Source: Argentina anserina
Taxonomy: Eukaryota > Streptophyta > Magnoliopsida > Rosales > Rosaceae
Length of the DNA: 64,000 nucleotides
Direction: 5' to 3'
Assembly: GCF_933775445.1 (NCBI RefSeq)
Contig: NC_065874.1
Span: 3,491,001-3,555,000 of the forward strand
Shown: one piece after another, positions 1 to 12,268 of the stretch
Layout: each line of letters begins with the position of its first letter
How positions within the stretch are numbered: position 1 is the first letter of the stretch
Notes under the pieces: model-generated
Database searches by the model: none
Told to the model about the DNA's origin: nothing
Seen by the model: the letters and a program-made list of their open reading frames with translations, nothing else
Made by a program: the position numbers and the translations under genes

Positions 1-90
1 TATATAGCATATACTCTCAAATTGTTTGTCATGTATACTATATAGCTGGACTATACGTACTACGTATAATACATAATATGTTATACATGG

Positions 91-114
91 ATATATATAT
101 ATATATATATATAT
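91..114. repeat. (AT)12 microsatellite
   Basis: Uninterrupted AT dinucleotide run followed by a T tract. It lies in AT-rich DNA (1-272) in which I see no gene. Confidence 0.9.
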
Positions 115-272
115 TTTTTTATCAGTTTTAAACGAATGGTTTTAGTATGAAGTAGCTAGTGTAACTTTATATCCGATCACAACAGTCTACAGCATACATG
201 CATTATACATGTATGTTAATTACACCTTAAAATTGCTTGGCCCGAGTTCATATCGCCAGGACTGACCGAATT

Positions 273-716
273 CTAGAGGATATCCTTCAGAACAATACCC
301 AGTTTGCGGGGATAAACGCTTTCACGTACATTTCCTTTCTTCCCTTCAAAGTCATATATATATTCGATCTCCTGTTTTGTCAACTTCCGCGTCCCTATTC
401 CAAATGCAGTGTTTGTATTCACAGCATAGTTCTTTCCGGGGAACAAATTCAGCAACAGATTCATAAGATGCGGAAGGTCGAGGCTGCTGCCTTTTCCTAT
501 TTATCTTTGTTCTTTCTCTTTTGATCTTTTGGCACGCTTCAGTTCGATCAATTACCACGTCCCTATTTCAAATCCAGTGTATATAGTCCTAGCATAATTC
601 TTTCCAGGGAACAGATTTAGCTTGGTATATATAAGGGCCGGCCACAGTATGCTCCTTAGTTCCATCACTTCCGATCCATGAAGTGTGATCCCAGTATATG
701 CTTCATCTTCAGTATG
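273..716 (-). pseudogene. Decayed coding remnant with two related segments, family not recognised
   Basis: On the minus strand two separate stretches read like protein and share a core NLFPGKNYA...G.EIGT-type motif. The upstream one (716 down to 552) reads about 54 codons and ends in a stop after GTW. The downstream one (464 down to 273) reads 63 codons, contains NLFPGKNYA followed by a more lysine/glutamate-rich tail, and also ends in a stop. The two copies look like a tandem duplication of one exon or domain. No splice sites, start codon or full domain could be fitted, so I treat it as a decayed gene fragment. I do not recognise the family. Confidence 0.35.
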
Positions 717-745
717 GCGATTGTAATCACTAAAATAATTTACCA

Positions 746-1227
746 GACCGCGTAATCATAAACTTTGAAATGCAAATTCTGAAGTACTTCAATTAATCTA
801 GGTTTAGGGGACTAAGAACATGAATATATATGATTTTGAATTGAGATAGTTGATTGGATGAACAACGTACATGCCTTTTCGCTAATATTTCTGCTATTCG
901 AAGGAGTTTACCTCTCTTTGAATATTTTTGAATAACCTATCTGCGCGCAATTAGGCACATCAATTTCTTCGATAGTTAGTGGTACGTATTACGTACAAAC
1001 AATGATGACGCGCTTAATGTTACAAGTATTAACTTCTCTCTATCTCTCTATATATAACCGACTTAGCCTCAACAAATCTAGCCATACACATGAGAATGTT
1101 AGTAACTTAGTATCATTTAATTATAGTATAGACCATAGTTTTGAGAAATTATATGATACGCGATCATGTGAATCATATCGGGATTCCGAGGACAAACAAG
1201 TAAAGAGCAAAGTTGCTCACAAGCATT
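746..1227. other. Intergenic, no gene seen
   Basis: AT-rich DNA without a credible reading frame. A 75-codon frame at 1002-1229 has no recognisable motif and random-looking composition. Confidence 0.6.
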
Positions 1228-1327
1228 AAGCCCAATGGACAAGGAAAATTGATTGGAACCCGAGCTAGAGAGATGTCAAGCACAATGGACAAGGAAAATG
1301 GATTGTAACCCGAGCTAAATGGATGAA
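1228..1327. repeat. Tandem duplication, two 50-bp copies
   Basis: The motif CAATGGACAAGGAAAATKGA followed by CCCGAGCTA occurs twice at an exact 50-bp spacing (1233 and 1283) with a few substitutions. No gene overlaps it. Confidence 0.8.
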
Positions 1328-1435
1328 AATATATCTAAAATTAGGAGGCATGTAAGAAGGATCACTTCCCTCTGATATGAGAGGAGACATGCGCGCTACT
1401 CTAGCGATCATTCTATTGTGCACAATATTGCTAGG

Positions 1436-2131
1436 GTGAATTCAACAAACAAGACTATAATTATTTACCATTCTAACTTTTAGTATTTTATATTTAAAAA
1501 CTATCGTATTGGTACCTCAAATTTCTATTTCAGCCTAATTTTAGTTTCTTCCGTCAACTAACACCGTTAATGGCTATATTTCCTACTAACTTTTAAGGGC
1601 ATTTTTGTCATTTTATTTCTCACTTATTTCACTTAGTTTATAGCCAACATTTTCTACCATTCAAATTAACTAATTGTTATATAAGCATTTTCTTTTACGT
1701 TTGAAACATTTAAATGTCTATGATAGAGTTTTTGAGCATATTATTTTAACAATATGGTTGTTAATTGATGGACATATACAATATGAAATATATGTTGGTT
1801 TATTTTGTAATTGTGAACTTCAGTTTGTTTGTAATAATTATGATAATGAATTATACTTATTAATTTTATAATGAAATTATATGAATTAATCAACTTGTTT
1901 TTTTTTAATAGAAGTTGAATTGGAAGGAAATATAAGATGAAATCGGAAGAAAATAAAGTGACGAAAATGACCTTAAAATTGGTGGGAGATGAAGTCACTA
2001 ATGGTATTAATTGATAGAATGAACTAAAATTAGGATGCAATATAAACTTCAGATACCAATTATGATAGTTTTCAAATGTGAGGTACTAAAGTTAGAATGA
2101 CCCATATTTAAGATATTGTTGGTTGAATTCT
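1436..2131. mobile_element. Fold-back / long-TIR nonautonomous element
   Basis: The left arm starts near GAATTCAACAAACAA (1438) and the right arm ends at TTGTTGGTTGAATTC (about 2116-2130). The arms are reverse complements over about 190 bp, from about 1438-1625 against 2130-1945, at roughly 75-80 percent by eye. Shared blocks include CATTCTAACTT, CCTAATTTTAGTT and GTCATTTT. The roughly 320-bp centre is very AT-rich and has no transposase; the 99-codon minus-strand frame there is low-complexity. I could not identify a clear target-site duplication, so the superfamily (Mutator-like or other) is open. Confidence 0.6.
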
Positions 2132-2628
2132 CTCATATAACTAAATAGCTCATAGAACAAGCAAAAGTAGCCATTTAGGTATATGCATATATTAAGAGTG
2201 AGTGGTCATGCTGTAATCCAAAATGGCTTTCTCGCTCGCACTATGATTTTATTCTTGTGTTGTGTATGCATGTTCGTATATGAAGAATGAAAAAAACAAT
2301 TAAGAAGTCGATGAAATATCTTCTCTCACGGCTTATAGGCAGGAATTATGGATAGTGCTACATGTTTGGAGTTTACTAGCTGGCACATGCAAGAAGGAAT
2401 GAGCCATGTCGATCCGCTGTTTCTGTCCAACGGTTTTTTCATTGTTTAAATGCAACAAATTTGAGCCAGTTGCTCTTGCTAGCAAGTATGAATGACTTCT
2501 TTAATCATAAGGATGATACTGGTGCTTCTTTCTTATAAGCTTTCATACAAGTTTTTTTCTTTTTGGCAATGTGAGTCCATTTTCACATTTACTGTTCTCG
2601 ATCATCAGCCCACAGAAATATGATCTTT
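2132..2628. other. Intergenic, no gene seen
   Basis: No supported coding region, RNA gene or recognisable transposon end. Confidence 0.5.
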
Positions 2629-2735
2629 TAGGGTAGTGTAACCAAGTTCAAAATATCGGTATCGGTAGATATGTCTGTTTTTTTAAAAAGAGATATATCG
2701 GGAATATTAGAAAAATATATATCGTTCATGTTCTA

Positions 2736-2767
<32 letters not shown>

Positions 2768-2798
2768 ATTAAACTACATACAAAGCTGATAATTGGGG
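2629..2798 (+). repeat. ATATCGG-rich repeat, left flank of the gypsy nest
   Basis: Starts with GTGTAACCAAGTTCAAAAT and holds degenerate copies of TATCGG/ATATCG, then an ATTT microsatellite (about 2738-2770). A matching ATATCGG-rich block in inverse orientation occurs on the other side of the gypsy nest (16995-17200). This suggests that both are halves of one older element split by the retrotransposons. Confidence 0.4.
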
Positions 2799-3195
2799 TG
2801 TCACAGCCCCAAAATTTCGAATGATGAAAATTCGAATTCGAAGCCATGAAAACTCTAAAACAATCTCAAATATATTGAAATCATCTTATAATAATAGTGT
2901 ATCGAAACTGAGTCCACAGCACAACGCAGTCGACTTGAATAATACATAACCAGTTTATACCTCAGTATTATAACAATAGAAATGTAAAATTTACTCAATC
3001 CTCACCACAAACAGAATAAATAAATCTTCGGATCCCCACATACAGAACTATCCCCTACACCATCGAATTGGTGCACCGGGATTGTAAACACAAACTCGGT
3101 AAGCTTTTTCAGCCGTATGAGTAAACCAACAGTATAACATACATCGCATACAAAGGAAATATAACAGATAACATTTAAAGACAAACGTACTCATG

Positions 3196-3545
3196 TGACA
3201 CTGAGCAACTCATCTGTTACCCAATATCATTTAAAAATATGTTTAATCATTTGACACTGTGCAACCCATCTGTTACCCAAAATCATTTAAAAACATGGGT
3301 ACTCATGAGACCTAGGCAACCCATCTGTTACCCCTCATGCAGTACACCGACAGACACTGGGCAACCCATCTGGTTACCCAAAATCATTTAAAACATGAGT
3401 ACTCATGAGACCCAGGTACCAATCTGTTACACCTCATGCAGTATACCGACTGACACTGGGCAACCCATCTGTTACTCAATATCACTCAAAACATAGGTAC
3501 TCATGAGACCTAGGAAACCCATATGTTACACCTCATGCAGTATAC
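3196..3545 (-). repeat. Degenerate tandem repeats inside the solo LTR
   Basis: Repeated blocks of ACACTGGGCAACCCATCTG, then TTACCC, then a run of CATTTAAAACAT and ACTCATGAGACC recur about every 90-130 bp. Related single blocks (GGTAACGGGTGG...CTCATGGGTACTC) occur in the intact element's LTRs near 6410-6660. Confidence 0.65.
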
Positions 3546-4396
3546 CGGCAGACAGACTAGAGCTCTAACTGAATCGTAACCGACACTCGGCCAAAACTTG
3601 GTTCTGATTACTGCCAACAACATCTGAAGACCAGAAAATATTTTAACAACACTCAATGTTAAAACCACGTACAATATAACAAACCACACATGTTATTGTA
3701 CTGCAACCAAGCGACTCTTGCACAACAATATTTATATAGTCATCCTAATAATCCATTATACCGGAAGGTATATTATCTCAATTCCGGTCTCATCCACCAC
3801 AATTAATCAAGAGCATTACAATCTCATAATTTAAATAGAAACCGTAACATTATATAATGTAGCAACTCATATATATGTATAGTATTTACCATTTTCGTAC
3901 ACATACACAACCCACTATATTATATAAATGTCACATTTCACTCTTTTTAATAATTCAAACATATAAGTCACCGCCAAGGGTAAACTTGTCATAATGAGAT
4001 TTACTCACATTCACCATAGTCCATAATCACTAAAACCTTTTAAAATTATTTATTAAAATAGCGTTTCACTTACTCATTGTAATAACCCTAAATTTCAAAC
4101 AATAATTAAGTTTGATTTGGATTCTAAAAAAATTTGGAATTTTAATATGAATGAATGTGATTGGTTGCGATGTTATAAAACGAGCGACGGATACGTTCTC
4201 GGAACGTTTAATTTGAAAAACGTTACGTTCCGCAACGTATATATCGACTTTTATTTCGTCGATCGGTTGCGAGAACTTCCTTCACGAAAGTTGTAGAGCT
4301 CGTCGATACGAGTTCGAGAGTATGTGACGCGTTCTAATCAGACGACGTACATAAAAGTTATTAACGTCGGAAGTTAGTTTCCGATTTGGAAACGAG

Positions 4397-4405
4397 TATA
4401 TAAAG
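4397..4405 (+). promoter_or_regulatory. TATA box of the 5' LTR promoter
   Basis: TATATAAAG, followed about 30 bp later by a CT-rich initiator-like region. It is conserved in the 3' LTR at 12260-12268. Confidence 0.65.
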
Positions 4406-5330
4406 AACTTTTCTGTTTTAGGGTTTCCATTTGTGGAAACCCCTCTCTCTCTCTTCGGGCCGCCCCCTCTCCCTCTCTCTCTCTTCCTCTCTCTTTCTCC
4501 TCGATCCCTCTCCCTCTCACTCTCGGCCTCACCTCCGATCTCCCTTCACAGGGAGACGTGATTGTCACCGCCTAGCCAGGAAGCACCGCACCGCTCCCCT
4601 CTCCAACCCCCGAGCTTGCGACACACGAACTCGCCGTCGAGACCTTCATCGCTCGCCCCGAGCTCCTTCGCCGACTCTGTGCTCAAGGAGGGCACGCCTC
4701 CTCTTTCTCTTTCTCCCGGAGCCCTCCACGACAAGGCCTGAACCTCCATTCACCACGCGGCCTCACCTCCTTTCGAAATCGACGTCGACTGCCTCAAGCT
4801 TCACCAACGACAAATCGAAGCCTCCACGGTTTAATCTAGGTATGAATTGATGAATTTGACGTTTGTGTGTGATTGTATGATGATTGGGAGTATTTGGGAG
4901 GATTTAGGGATTGATTTGGAAGAGTTTCAGAGGAGAATCGGAGGTGTGGAGGAGAGTGAAGCACCGCCGCCTTAGGCGGCGCGTGTGAGTGCGTGGAGTA
5001 GCCTAGGGGCGGCGTGAGGCCGTGGGAAGGGCGGAGGAAGGAAGGGGAGAGGTTTGGGGCGGCGGTAGTGCAACACGCGCTGTTAGGAGTGTCGGCGCGT
5101 GGGCTCCACGTGCGGCGGTGGGAACAGTTTTGACAGAAGGGCATTTTGGTAATTTACTGTGTACGGTAAATGTAAATGTAATTTTTATTTACTACGGTAA
5201 ATGTAATTAAATTTTACCTTCGTTAAATGTAATTATAAATTACTTTCAGTAAATGTAAAAAGTAATTTTGTAAAAGGGTAATTTAGTAAATTTTATTTAC
5301 TGAATTTGTATTTACATTTAAATCGTACGT

Positions 5331-5640
5331 ATACGTACAGAAATACGTATTAATATTTATACGTACAGAAATACGTATTAATATTTATACGTACAGAAAT
5401 ACGTATTAATAGTTATACGTACAGAAATACGTATTAATAGTTATACGTACAGAAATACGTATTAATATTTATACGTACAGAAATACGTATTAATAGTTAT
5501 ACGTACAGAAATACGTATTAATATTTATACGTACAGATATACGTATTAATAGTTATACGTACAGAAATACGTATTAATATTTATACGTACATAAATACGT
5601 ATATAACATTTATACGTACAGAAATACGTATAAATCGTAG
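5331..5640 (+). repeat. 28-bp minisatellite, 11 copies, in the 5' LTR
   Basis: The unit starts ATACGTACAGAAATACGTAT and ends AATATTT or AATAGTT. Copies are 28 bp apart from 5331, and the last two are diverged. The 3' LTR holds only six copies. Confidence 0.95.
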
Positions 5641-7120
5641 ATTTGTACAGTAACAGTGAACAGTAATACTGAACAGTAACTTCGTAAAACCGAAAATTGC
5701 TGAACAGTAACCGATTATTACTGTTTCGGCATTTAAAGGTTTACGAAATGATTCTAAATTCTTTTCTTATCTTTTCAAGGTGATCGTTAAATAAAGGAAA
5801 GGAATTATCATCGGGAATTGTGGAATTACGCTCGAGTCTATAAGGTGAGTAAAATCTCACTGAATTACGAATCTACCCTCGTGGTGATTCAACATTTTTG
5901 CAAGTGTGTTTATCAAATGAATTACAACATGTATATAATTTAGTGGACTACATATATACAGTATAATGGTAATAAGTACATATATATATATATATAGTTC
6001 ATTAAATTACGTACTGTTATTAATTCATTAAAAATAGTCATTTCGATTGCGGAAATTTGTGAATTGAGCATGTGTGGTGAAATATGACATGTATAAAATA
6101 TAGTGGACTATATATATATTGTATAAATGGTAAATAAGTACGAATATATATAGTTGCTATATAATATACTGTTATGATTTTATTGTGATTATATTGAACA
6201 TGTGATTTGAATTGTACAATATGATGTGAGATTATTGTACGTGATTTTTAACATTGAGATTGTTAAAATGTGAATTGTCTTCGGACCTGATTTTTGGTAC
6301 AATATGATGTGAGATTATTGTACGTGTTTGGCAAGTCGAAACCTAGCCTTTGGCCGGGCGAAAGTTACGATACAGTTAGAGCTCTAGTCTGTCTGCCTTA
6401 GTACCGCATGAGAGGTAACGGGTGGTTATCTGCTCATGGGTACTCAGTTTATTTTGGATGTTGGGTAGCGGGTGGCTATCCAATATCAACGGTGTATTAC
6501 GAGAGGGGTAACAGATGTGTACCAGCGTTCTTGGTACCCGTATTATAAATGCATTGGGTAACCAGAAGGGTTACTTAATTTCCTCATGAGCGTTTTGTTT
6601 CATATTTCTTTGGGTCAACCAGATGGGCTGACCATTGACTCATGAGGGCATTTATATTTGTTGTTTTGTGATCTTTCGTATATTTTGATATGCGAATTAT
6701 ATTTTGATTTTACTCATACTAGCTATAAGCTTACCGGGTTGTGTTTACAATCCCGGTGCACCAATTCGATGGTGTAGGGGATAATTCTGCAGGTGCTGAT
6801 TAGTGGGGGTTGAGTGACGACTACAGAGGCTCGAAGTCGTTCGTATCCTACTTGTGGTGAGGTTTTAGCGTGATTTGTGTGTGAGAAGTTGTGTAATTTC
6901 ATTTGTGAGATTTGTGAGTGATTTGTGAGGATTATTACATTCCATTTTATGTATGGATTATAAATTTGGGTTGTAATAATTGGTTGGCTGAGTTGTATTG
7001 AGAACTCAGAATTGATCTGCTGTTACACTTTTATGATTTCGATTTATTTTGAGATTATTCGGTGTTTAACGACTTTAGAATTTTGAGTTTTTAAGCTCGA
7101 AATTTTGGGGTCGTTACAGT

Positions 7121-7133
7121 TGGTATCAGAGCC
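7121..7133 (+). promoter_or_regulatory. Primer-binding site, initiator tRNA-Met type
   Basis: TGGTATCAGAGCC lies two bases after the 5' LTR. It is the standard plant retrotransposon site complementary to the 3' end of initiator tRNA-Met. Confidence 0.9.
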
Positions 7134-7406
7134 TAGTTGCGTATTTGGCGATTATCAATACCATCCGGGAGCGATGATCCGACTGCAGGCGGGCTCCCAT
7201 CACATGCTCCTCGGTATTGATATGTTGTCGGGTACGCGAGAGTGTTTTAGGAGCCATACCTAATGGTTTGGTCCTCCGAGAAGTATCGTGATGATACTTC
7301 GATGATTCATCTTATCCTGAAATTTCATGTTGATACCTATTGAATCTGTTTTAGTTGAATTCGAGATTTCACAAGTATTGACTAAGTGTTTCGTTGTTTG
7401 AAGGTG

Positions 7407-10400
7407 ATGAACGCTGATAAGGGCCGAGGGCAGGGCCGAGGACGGGCGAGAGGCCGAGGTCGAGGTAGGACCACGGGCCGAGTCCGCAACGTGGAGAACC
7501 TTTATGAGGAGGCTGCTCCACAGGTAGAGCAGGTAGGCCGAGGTCGAGGTAGGGCCACAGGTCGAGTCCGCAACGTGGAGAACCTCTATGAGGAGGCTGC
7601 TCCGCAGGAGGAGCAGGATGAGCCAGCTCCTGCGGTTAGAGATGACAGTCGAGTGTTGAAGCTGATCAAGGATATTAGTGCACTGTCAGCTCCGACCTTT
7701 CATGGGGGACTAGATCATATGGTAGCTGACCATTGGATCGAGGGTATGGAGACTTATTTTGAGATGATAGAGTGCACAGAGATTGAGAAGAGGAAGATAG
7801 CTACATTCTTTCTCAAGGGTGATGCTCTAGATTGGTGGAAGAGCATGAGACAGACTGTGGATGTGTCTACATTCACATGGGGAGGTTTCACCACCATATT
7901 CCGAGAGAAGTATTTTCCAGCCTCAGTACAGGAGGACTTAGAGTTGGAGTTACTGGCATTGGTACAGGGAGTCATGACCATTAGAGAGTATGATGCTCGA
8001 TTCTCGCAGCTGTATCGGTATGTCAGGCCTATGGGTACGACTGCTTTAGCTCAGAAGTATCTACGTGGGCTGAAACAAGAGTACAAGACCATGATATCAG
8101 TCCTTTGCCTGACTACCAGGGAGCAGATATTTGAGAGTGCTATGAGCTTGGAGCAAGCAGAGAAGACTCAAGCAGGTGATGTGGGGAACAGAGATGCAAA
8201 GGGGAAAGGCAAGGCAATCTATACAGGCAGTGAGCACTCAGGGCCGAATGATAGGTCATGGAAGAGGCCAAGACCCCACTATCAGGCCCCGACAAGGGCG
8301 CCACCCCTAGCTATCAGAGCAGCACTAGTCAGACCATTAGCAGCAGTGAGGTGTTATAGCTGCAATGAGATGGGACATTACGCCTCAGCATGTCCGAAAC
8401 CGAAGAGAGCAGGCTGCCACCGGTGCGGGCAAGTGGGACACATAGCTCGAGATTGTACCCGACCACTTCCGGGTAGACAGGAACGGCCGCAGAGACAGCT
8501 ACCAGCGGGCCAAGCTAGAGTGTTCGCAGTGGGTCAGCGAGACACAGGAGTGGAAGGTACATTATCACTTTTTGACTACCTTGCTAGAGTGTTGTTTGAT
8601 ACGGGAGCATCGCATTCATTCATTGCTAGTTCAGTAGTGGAGATGCTAGGATTGATTCCTACACCTCTCGGGGACGCCTTATGTGTCACTTCACCCCTTG
8701 GTGTGTCACTTGAGTTAGAGACAATCTGCAAAGCTTGTCCTATATTGATTGGAAGTAGAGAGTTCTCTGCTTCGTTGATTGTGATTCCGGACCACACTTA
8801 TGATGTGATCTTGGGGATTGATTGGTTGACACCACAGCATGCTGTGATTGATTGTTTTGACATGGTAGTGTCCTTTCATAGACCTGGAGAGCCAGTGTTT
8901 CGTTATCGTTGCCTCAAGTCCGACAACGCCATGAGATCAGGAGTCTTGGCACATGTGGAGTCAGTGGATCAGAAAGTGACTATCGCAGACATTGTGGTAG
9001 TATCTGAGTTTGGTGAAGTGTTCCAAGAGATACCGGGGCTACCTCCTCGAATAGTGGTAGATTTCTGCATTGATGTAGTACCCGGTACAGCACCTGTGTC
9101 AAAGGCGCCATATAGAATGGGGCAGAATGAACTTAAGGAGCTGAAGGTACAGATCAATGAGCTATTAGACCAAGGGTTCATTAGACCTAGCGTTTCACCT
9201 TGGGGAGCACCTGTTTTGTTCGTGAAGAAGAAAGATGGTTCTCTGCGGTTATGTGTGGACTACAGAGAACTGAACAAGGTGACCATCAAGAATAGGTATC
9301 CCTTACCTAGGATTGATGACTTGTTCGATCAGCTCAAAGGTGCTACAGTGTTCTCTAAGATTGATTTGAGATCCGGTTATCATCAACTCAGAGTGAAGGA
9401 AGAAGATATATCGAAGACAGCCTTCAGGACCCGGTATGGACATTATGAGTTTGTCGTCATGCCATTTGGTCTAACGAATGCACCAGCTGTCTTCATGAGT
9501 TTGATGAACCAAGTATTTAGTCCATACTTGGATGAGTTCGTAGTGGTGTTTGTGGATGACATTCTGATATACTCCAAGACACAAGAAGAACATGTGGTGC
9601 ACCTGAGAACAGTGTTGCAGACCTTGAAGGAGGCGAGACTGTATGCCAAGCTAGAGAAGTGTGAGTTCTGGAAAGAAAAGGTCAAATTTCTTGGTCATGT
9701 TGTCTCAAAAGATGGAGTACTGGTGGACCCGTCAAAGGTAGAGGCAGTAAAGAATTGGAATCGTCCAAAGAACCCTACGGAGATACGTAGTTTCCTCGGT
9801 TTGGCAGGATACTACAGGAGGTTTATCGAGGGGTTTTCTAGTATTGCATCTTCATTGACCAAGTTGACCAAGAAAGATACTCCGTTTGTGTGGACGGATG
9901 CATGTGAGGAAGCATTCAGCAAACTAAAGACTAGACTGACCACAGCTCCAGTGTTAACGATTCCTTCTAGTGGTGGTGGCTATGTCATTTACAGTGATGC
10001 TTCGCTCCAAGGTTTGGGTTGTGTGTTGATGCAGCATGGAGGAGTTGTTGCTTATGGCTCGAGGCAGTTGAAGATTCATGAGAAAAATTATCCGACACAC
10101 GACCTAGAGCTTGCGGCAGTTGTATTTGCCCTGAAGATTTGGAGACATTACTTGTATGGTGAGAAATTTCAACTCTTTTCAGATCATAAGAGTTTGAAGT
10201 ACTTATTCTCACAGAAGGAGCTGAATATGAGGCAGAGGAGATGGATGGAACTCCTCAAGGACTATGACTTCACATTAGAGTACCACCCGGGGAAGGCAAA
10301 TGTGGTGGCTGATGCCTTGAGCAGAAAACCGAGAGGCGTGGTAGCTTCACTTATGGTCCAGGAATGGTTCATGCTAGAAGCTGCATCAGAGTTTGATTTG

Positions 10401-11900
10401 GTACCATCGGGAGGAGAACCAAGGGTCTTTCTTGGTAGTGTCACAGTACAACCCACATTGATCACGAGAATCATACAGGGTCAGGCGCAGGATAGACACT
10501 CACGAGCTAAGTTGGCGGATCTTGTAGTTGATACGCTTGATGAGTGTCCTTCTGAGTGGAGAGTTGGACTCGATGGAGGGTTGAGGTTTGGGGCAAGATT
10601 GTGTGTCCCAGATTGTGATGATCTTCGGGAGGAGGTTCTTCGTACGGCACATCATTCACGCTATACCGTCCATCCAGGGAACACCAAGATGTACAAGGAC
10701 TTATGCAGACAATTCTGGTGGAACGGTATGAAGAAAGATGTAGCAGAGTTTGTATCGAAGTGCCTTACATGTCAGCAAGTGAAAGCAGAACATCAACGAC
10801 CAGCTGGCATGTTGAAACCACTGACTATTCCTCTTTGGAAGTGGGAACAGATATCTATGGATTTTGTGACCGGGTTGCCTAGATCGAAGAAGGGTCACGA
10901 TGCCATATGGGTGATTGTCGATCGGTTGACGAAGTCGGCTCATTTTCTCCCAGTGTCGATGAAGTACTCAGTGGACGTGCTTGGGAAACTATATGTGGAT
11001 GAGGTAGTGAGACTTCATGGTGCTCCAGTTTCTATTGTTTCCGATAGAGATGCACGTTTCACTTCGAAGTTCTGGGGTGGTTTGCAGAAGGCGATGGGCA
11101 CTACCTTGGATATGAGTACAGCTTTTCACCCTCAGACGGATGGACAGACGGAGAGGGTGAATCAGGTGATGGAGGACATGTTGAGAGCATGCGTGTTGGA
11201 TTTCAAGGGTAGCTGGGAAGATCATTTGAGATTGATTGAGTTTGCCTACAACAACAGCTACCATTCTAGCATCGGCATGGCACCTTATGAGGCACTTTAT
11301 GGTAGACCATGTCGTTCACCGATCTGTTGGGCCGAAGTTGGTGATGAGGCACTGATGGGTCCAGAGGTAGTCCAGGAAACCACGGAGAAGATCTCGATCA
11401 TTCGGGATAGAATCCGGACCGCTCAGAGTAGACAGAAGAGCTATGCAGACCTGAAGAGGAGACACGTGGAGTTTGAGATCGGTGATCATGTGTTCTTGAA
11501 AGTTTCGCCTATGAGGGGGGTAGTGAGATTTGGCAAGAAGGGAAAATTGGCTCCGAGGTACGTTGGGCCCTTCGAGATACTTGAGAAGGTGGGCGAACTA
11601 GCTTACCGACTAGCCTTGCCTACTAGCATGTCGGGCGTTCACAACGTCTTCCACATTTCCTTGCTGAGGAAGTATGTACCAGATGAGTCACATGTGATCG
11701 ATCATACCACCATAGAAGTGAAGGAAAATGCCACATTTGTTGTCGAGCCGGTTCGTATCCTGGATAGATCCACAAGGAAGCTACGGAGGAGAGAAGTTGG
11801 GCTAGTCAAGGTGTTGTGGAGTCACCATGATGAGGGTGATGCATCTTGGGAACTAGAGTCAGACATGATGACCAGATATCCACAGTTATTTGTTGAGTGA
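7407..11900 (+). CDS. Ty3/gypsy Gag-Pol polyprotein
   Basis: One uninterrupted frame of 1497 aa from the first ATG (7407). Order along the protein: an Arg/Gly-rich N-terminus with a short internal duplication ([15 protein letters not shown] occurs twice); a retrotransposon Gag domain (about 100-260); two CCHC knuckles (CYSCNEMGH near 315, CHRCGQVGH near 335); an aspartic protease (DTGASHSF near 396); reverse transcriptase (about 560-730, with FVDD near 715); RNase H (YSDAS near 861); integrase with an HHCC zinc domain (about 1080-1120) and a D,D,E core (DFVTG near 1150, SDRDARF near 1211, E near 1248); and a C-terminal chromodomain-like segment (about 1445-1494, ending in a TRYPQLF-type motif). 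The Pol order PR-RT-RH-INT defines Ty3/gypsy. It makes the proteins for virus-like-particle assembly, reverse transcription and insertion. All catalytic motifs I checked are present, with no stop or frameshift. Confidence 0.95.
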   Translation: MNADKGRGQGRGRARGRGRGRTTGRVRNVENLYEEAAPQVEQVGRGRGRATGRVRNVENLYEEAAPQEEQDEPAPAVRDDSRVLKLIKDISALSAPTFHGGLDHMVADHWIEGMETYFEMIECTEIEKRKIATFFLKGDALDWWKSMRQTVDVSTFTWGGFTTIFREKYFPASVQEDLELELLALVQGVMTIREYDARFSQLYRYVRPMGTTALAQKYLRGLKQEYKTMISVLCLTTREQIFESAMSLEQAEKTQAGDVGNRDAKGKGKAIYTGSEHSGPNDRSWKRPRPHYQAPTRAPPLAIRAALVRPLAAVRCYSCNEMGHYASACPKPKRAGCHRCGQVGHIARDCTRPLPGRQERPQRQLPAGQARVFAVGQRDTGVEGTLSLFDYLARVLFDTGASHSFIASSVVEMLGLIPTPLGDALCVTSPLGVSLELETICKACPILIGSREFSASLIVIPDHTYDVILGIDWLTPQHAVIDCFDMVVSFHRPGEPVFRYRCLKSDNAMRSGVLAHVESVDQKVTIADIVVVSEFGEVFQEIPGLPPRIVVDFCIDVVPGTAPVSKAPYRMGQNELKELKVQINELLDQGFIRPSVSPWGAPVLFVKKKDGSLRLCVDYRELNKVTIKNRYPLPRIDDLFDQLKGATVFSKIDLRSGYHQLRVKEEDISKTAFRTRYGHYEFVVMPFGLTNAPAVFMSLMNQVFSPYLDEFVVVFVDDILIYSKTQEEHVVHLRTVLQTLKEARLYAKLEKCEFWKEKVKFLGHVVSKDGVLVDPSKVEAVKNWNRPKNPTEIRSFLGLAGYYRRFIEGFSSIASSLTKLTKKDTPFVWTDACEEAFSKLKTRLTTAPVLTIPSSGGGYVIYSDASLQGLGCVLMQHGGVVAYGSRQLKIHEKNYPTHDLELAAVVFALKIWRHYLYGEKFQLFSDHKSLKYLFSQKELNMRQRRWMELLKDYDFTLEYHPGKANVVADALSRKPRGVVASLMVQEWFMLEAASEFDLVPSGGEPRVFLGSVTVQPTLITRIIQGQAQDRHSRAKLADLVVDTLDECPSEWRVGLDGGLRFGARLCVPDCDDLREEVLRTAHHSRYTVHPGNTKMYKDLCRQFWWNGMKKDVAEFVSKCLTCQQVKAEHQRPAGMLKPLTIPLWKWEQISMDFVTGLPRSKKGHDAIWVIVDRLTKSAHFLPVSMKYSVDVLGKLYVDEVVRLHGAPVSIVSDRDARFTSKFWGGLQKAMGTTLDMSTAFHPQTDGQTERVNQVMEDMLRACVLDFKGSWEDHLRLIEFAYNNSYHSSIGMAPYEALYGRPCRSPICWAEVGDEALMGPEVVQETTEKISIIRDRIRTAQSRQKSYADLKRRHVEFEIGDHVFLKVSPMRGVVRFGKKGKLAPRYVGPFEILEKVGELAYRLALPTSMSGVHNVFHISLLRKYVPDESHVIDHTTIEVKENATFVVEPVRILDRSTRKLRRREVGLVKVLWSHHDEGDASWELESDMMTRYPQLFVE

Positions 11901-11925
11901 GTTTGAATTTCGGGACGAAATTCCT

Positions 11926-11936
11926 TTAAGGGGGGT
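11926..11936 (+). promoter_or_regulatory. Polypurine tract
   Basis: TTAAGGGGGGT just before the 3' LTR. It is the expected plus-strand primer site and follows the CGGGACGAAATTCC block seen in this retrotransposon lineage. Confidence 0.85.
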
Positions 11937-12259
11937 AGATTGTAATAACCCTAAATTTCAAACAATAATTAAGTTTGATTTGGATTCTAAAAAAATTTGG
12001 AATTTTAATATGAATGAATGTGATTGGTTGCGATGTTATAAAACGAGCGACGGATACGTTCTCGGAACGTTTAATTTGAAAAACGTTACGTTCCGCAACG
12101 TATATATCGACTTTTATTCCGTCGATCGGTTGCGAAAACTTCCTTCACGAAAGTTGTAGAGCTCGTCGATACGAGTTCGAGAGTATGTGACGCGTTCTAA
12201 TCGGACGACGTACATAAAAGTTATTAACGTCGGAAGTTAGTTTCCGATTTGGAAACGAG

Positions 12260-12268
12260 TATATAAAG
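12260..12268 (+). promoter_or_regulatory. TATA box of the 3' LTR
   Basis: TATATAAAG, same as in the 5' LTR. It could drive read-through into the minus-strand solo LTR and its flank. Confidence 0.55.

Larger units (their letters stand above)
4078..7118 (+). repeat. 5' LTR, 3041 bp
   Basis: Begins TGTAATAACCCTAAATTTC and ends GGGGTCGTTACA. It contains a TATA box, a CT-rich stretch after the presumed RNA start, a GC-rich segment (about 4960-5130), eleven copies of a 28-bp minisatellite and a second AT-rich half. Frames of 60-139 codons in the GC-rich part are compositional and have no domain. Confidence 0.93.

Noticed and set aside
4431..4850. 139-codon plus-strand frame in the 5' LTR, and a similar minus-strand frame
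   Set aside because: Ser/Pro/Arg low complexity from a CT-rich then GC-rich LTR segment; no domain, and the 3' LTR does not keep the frame.
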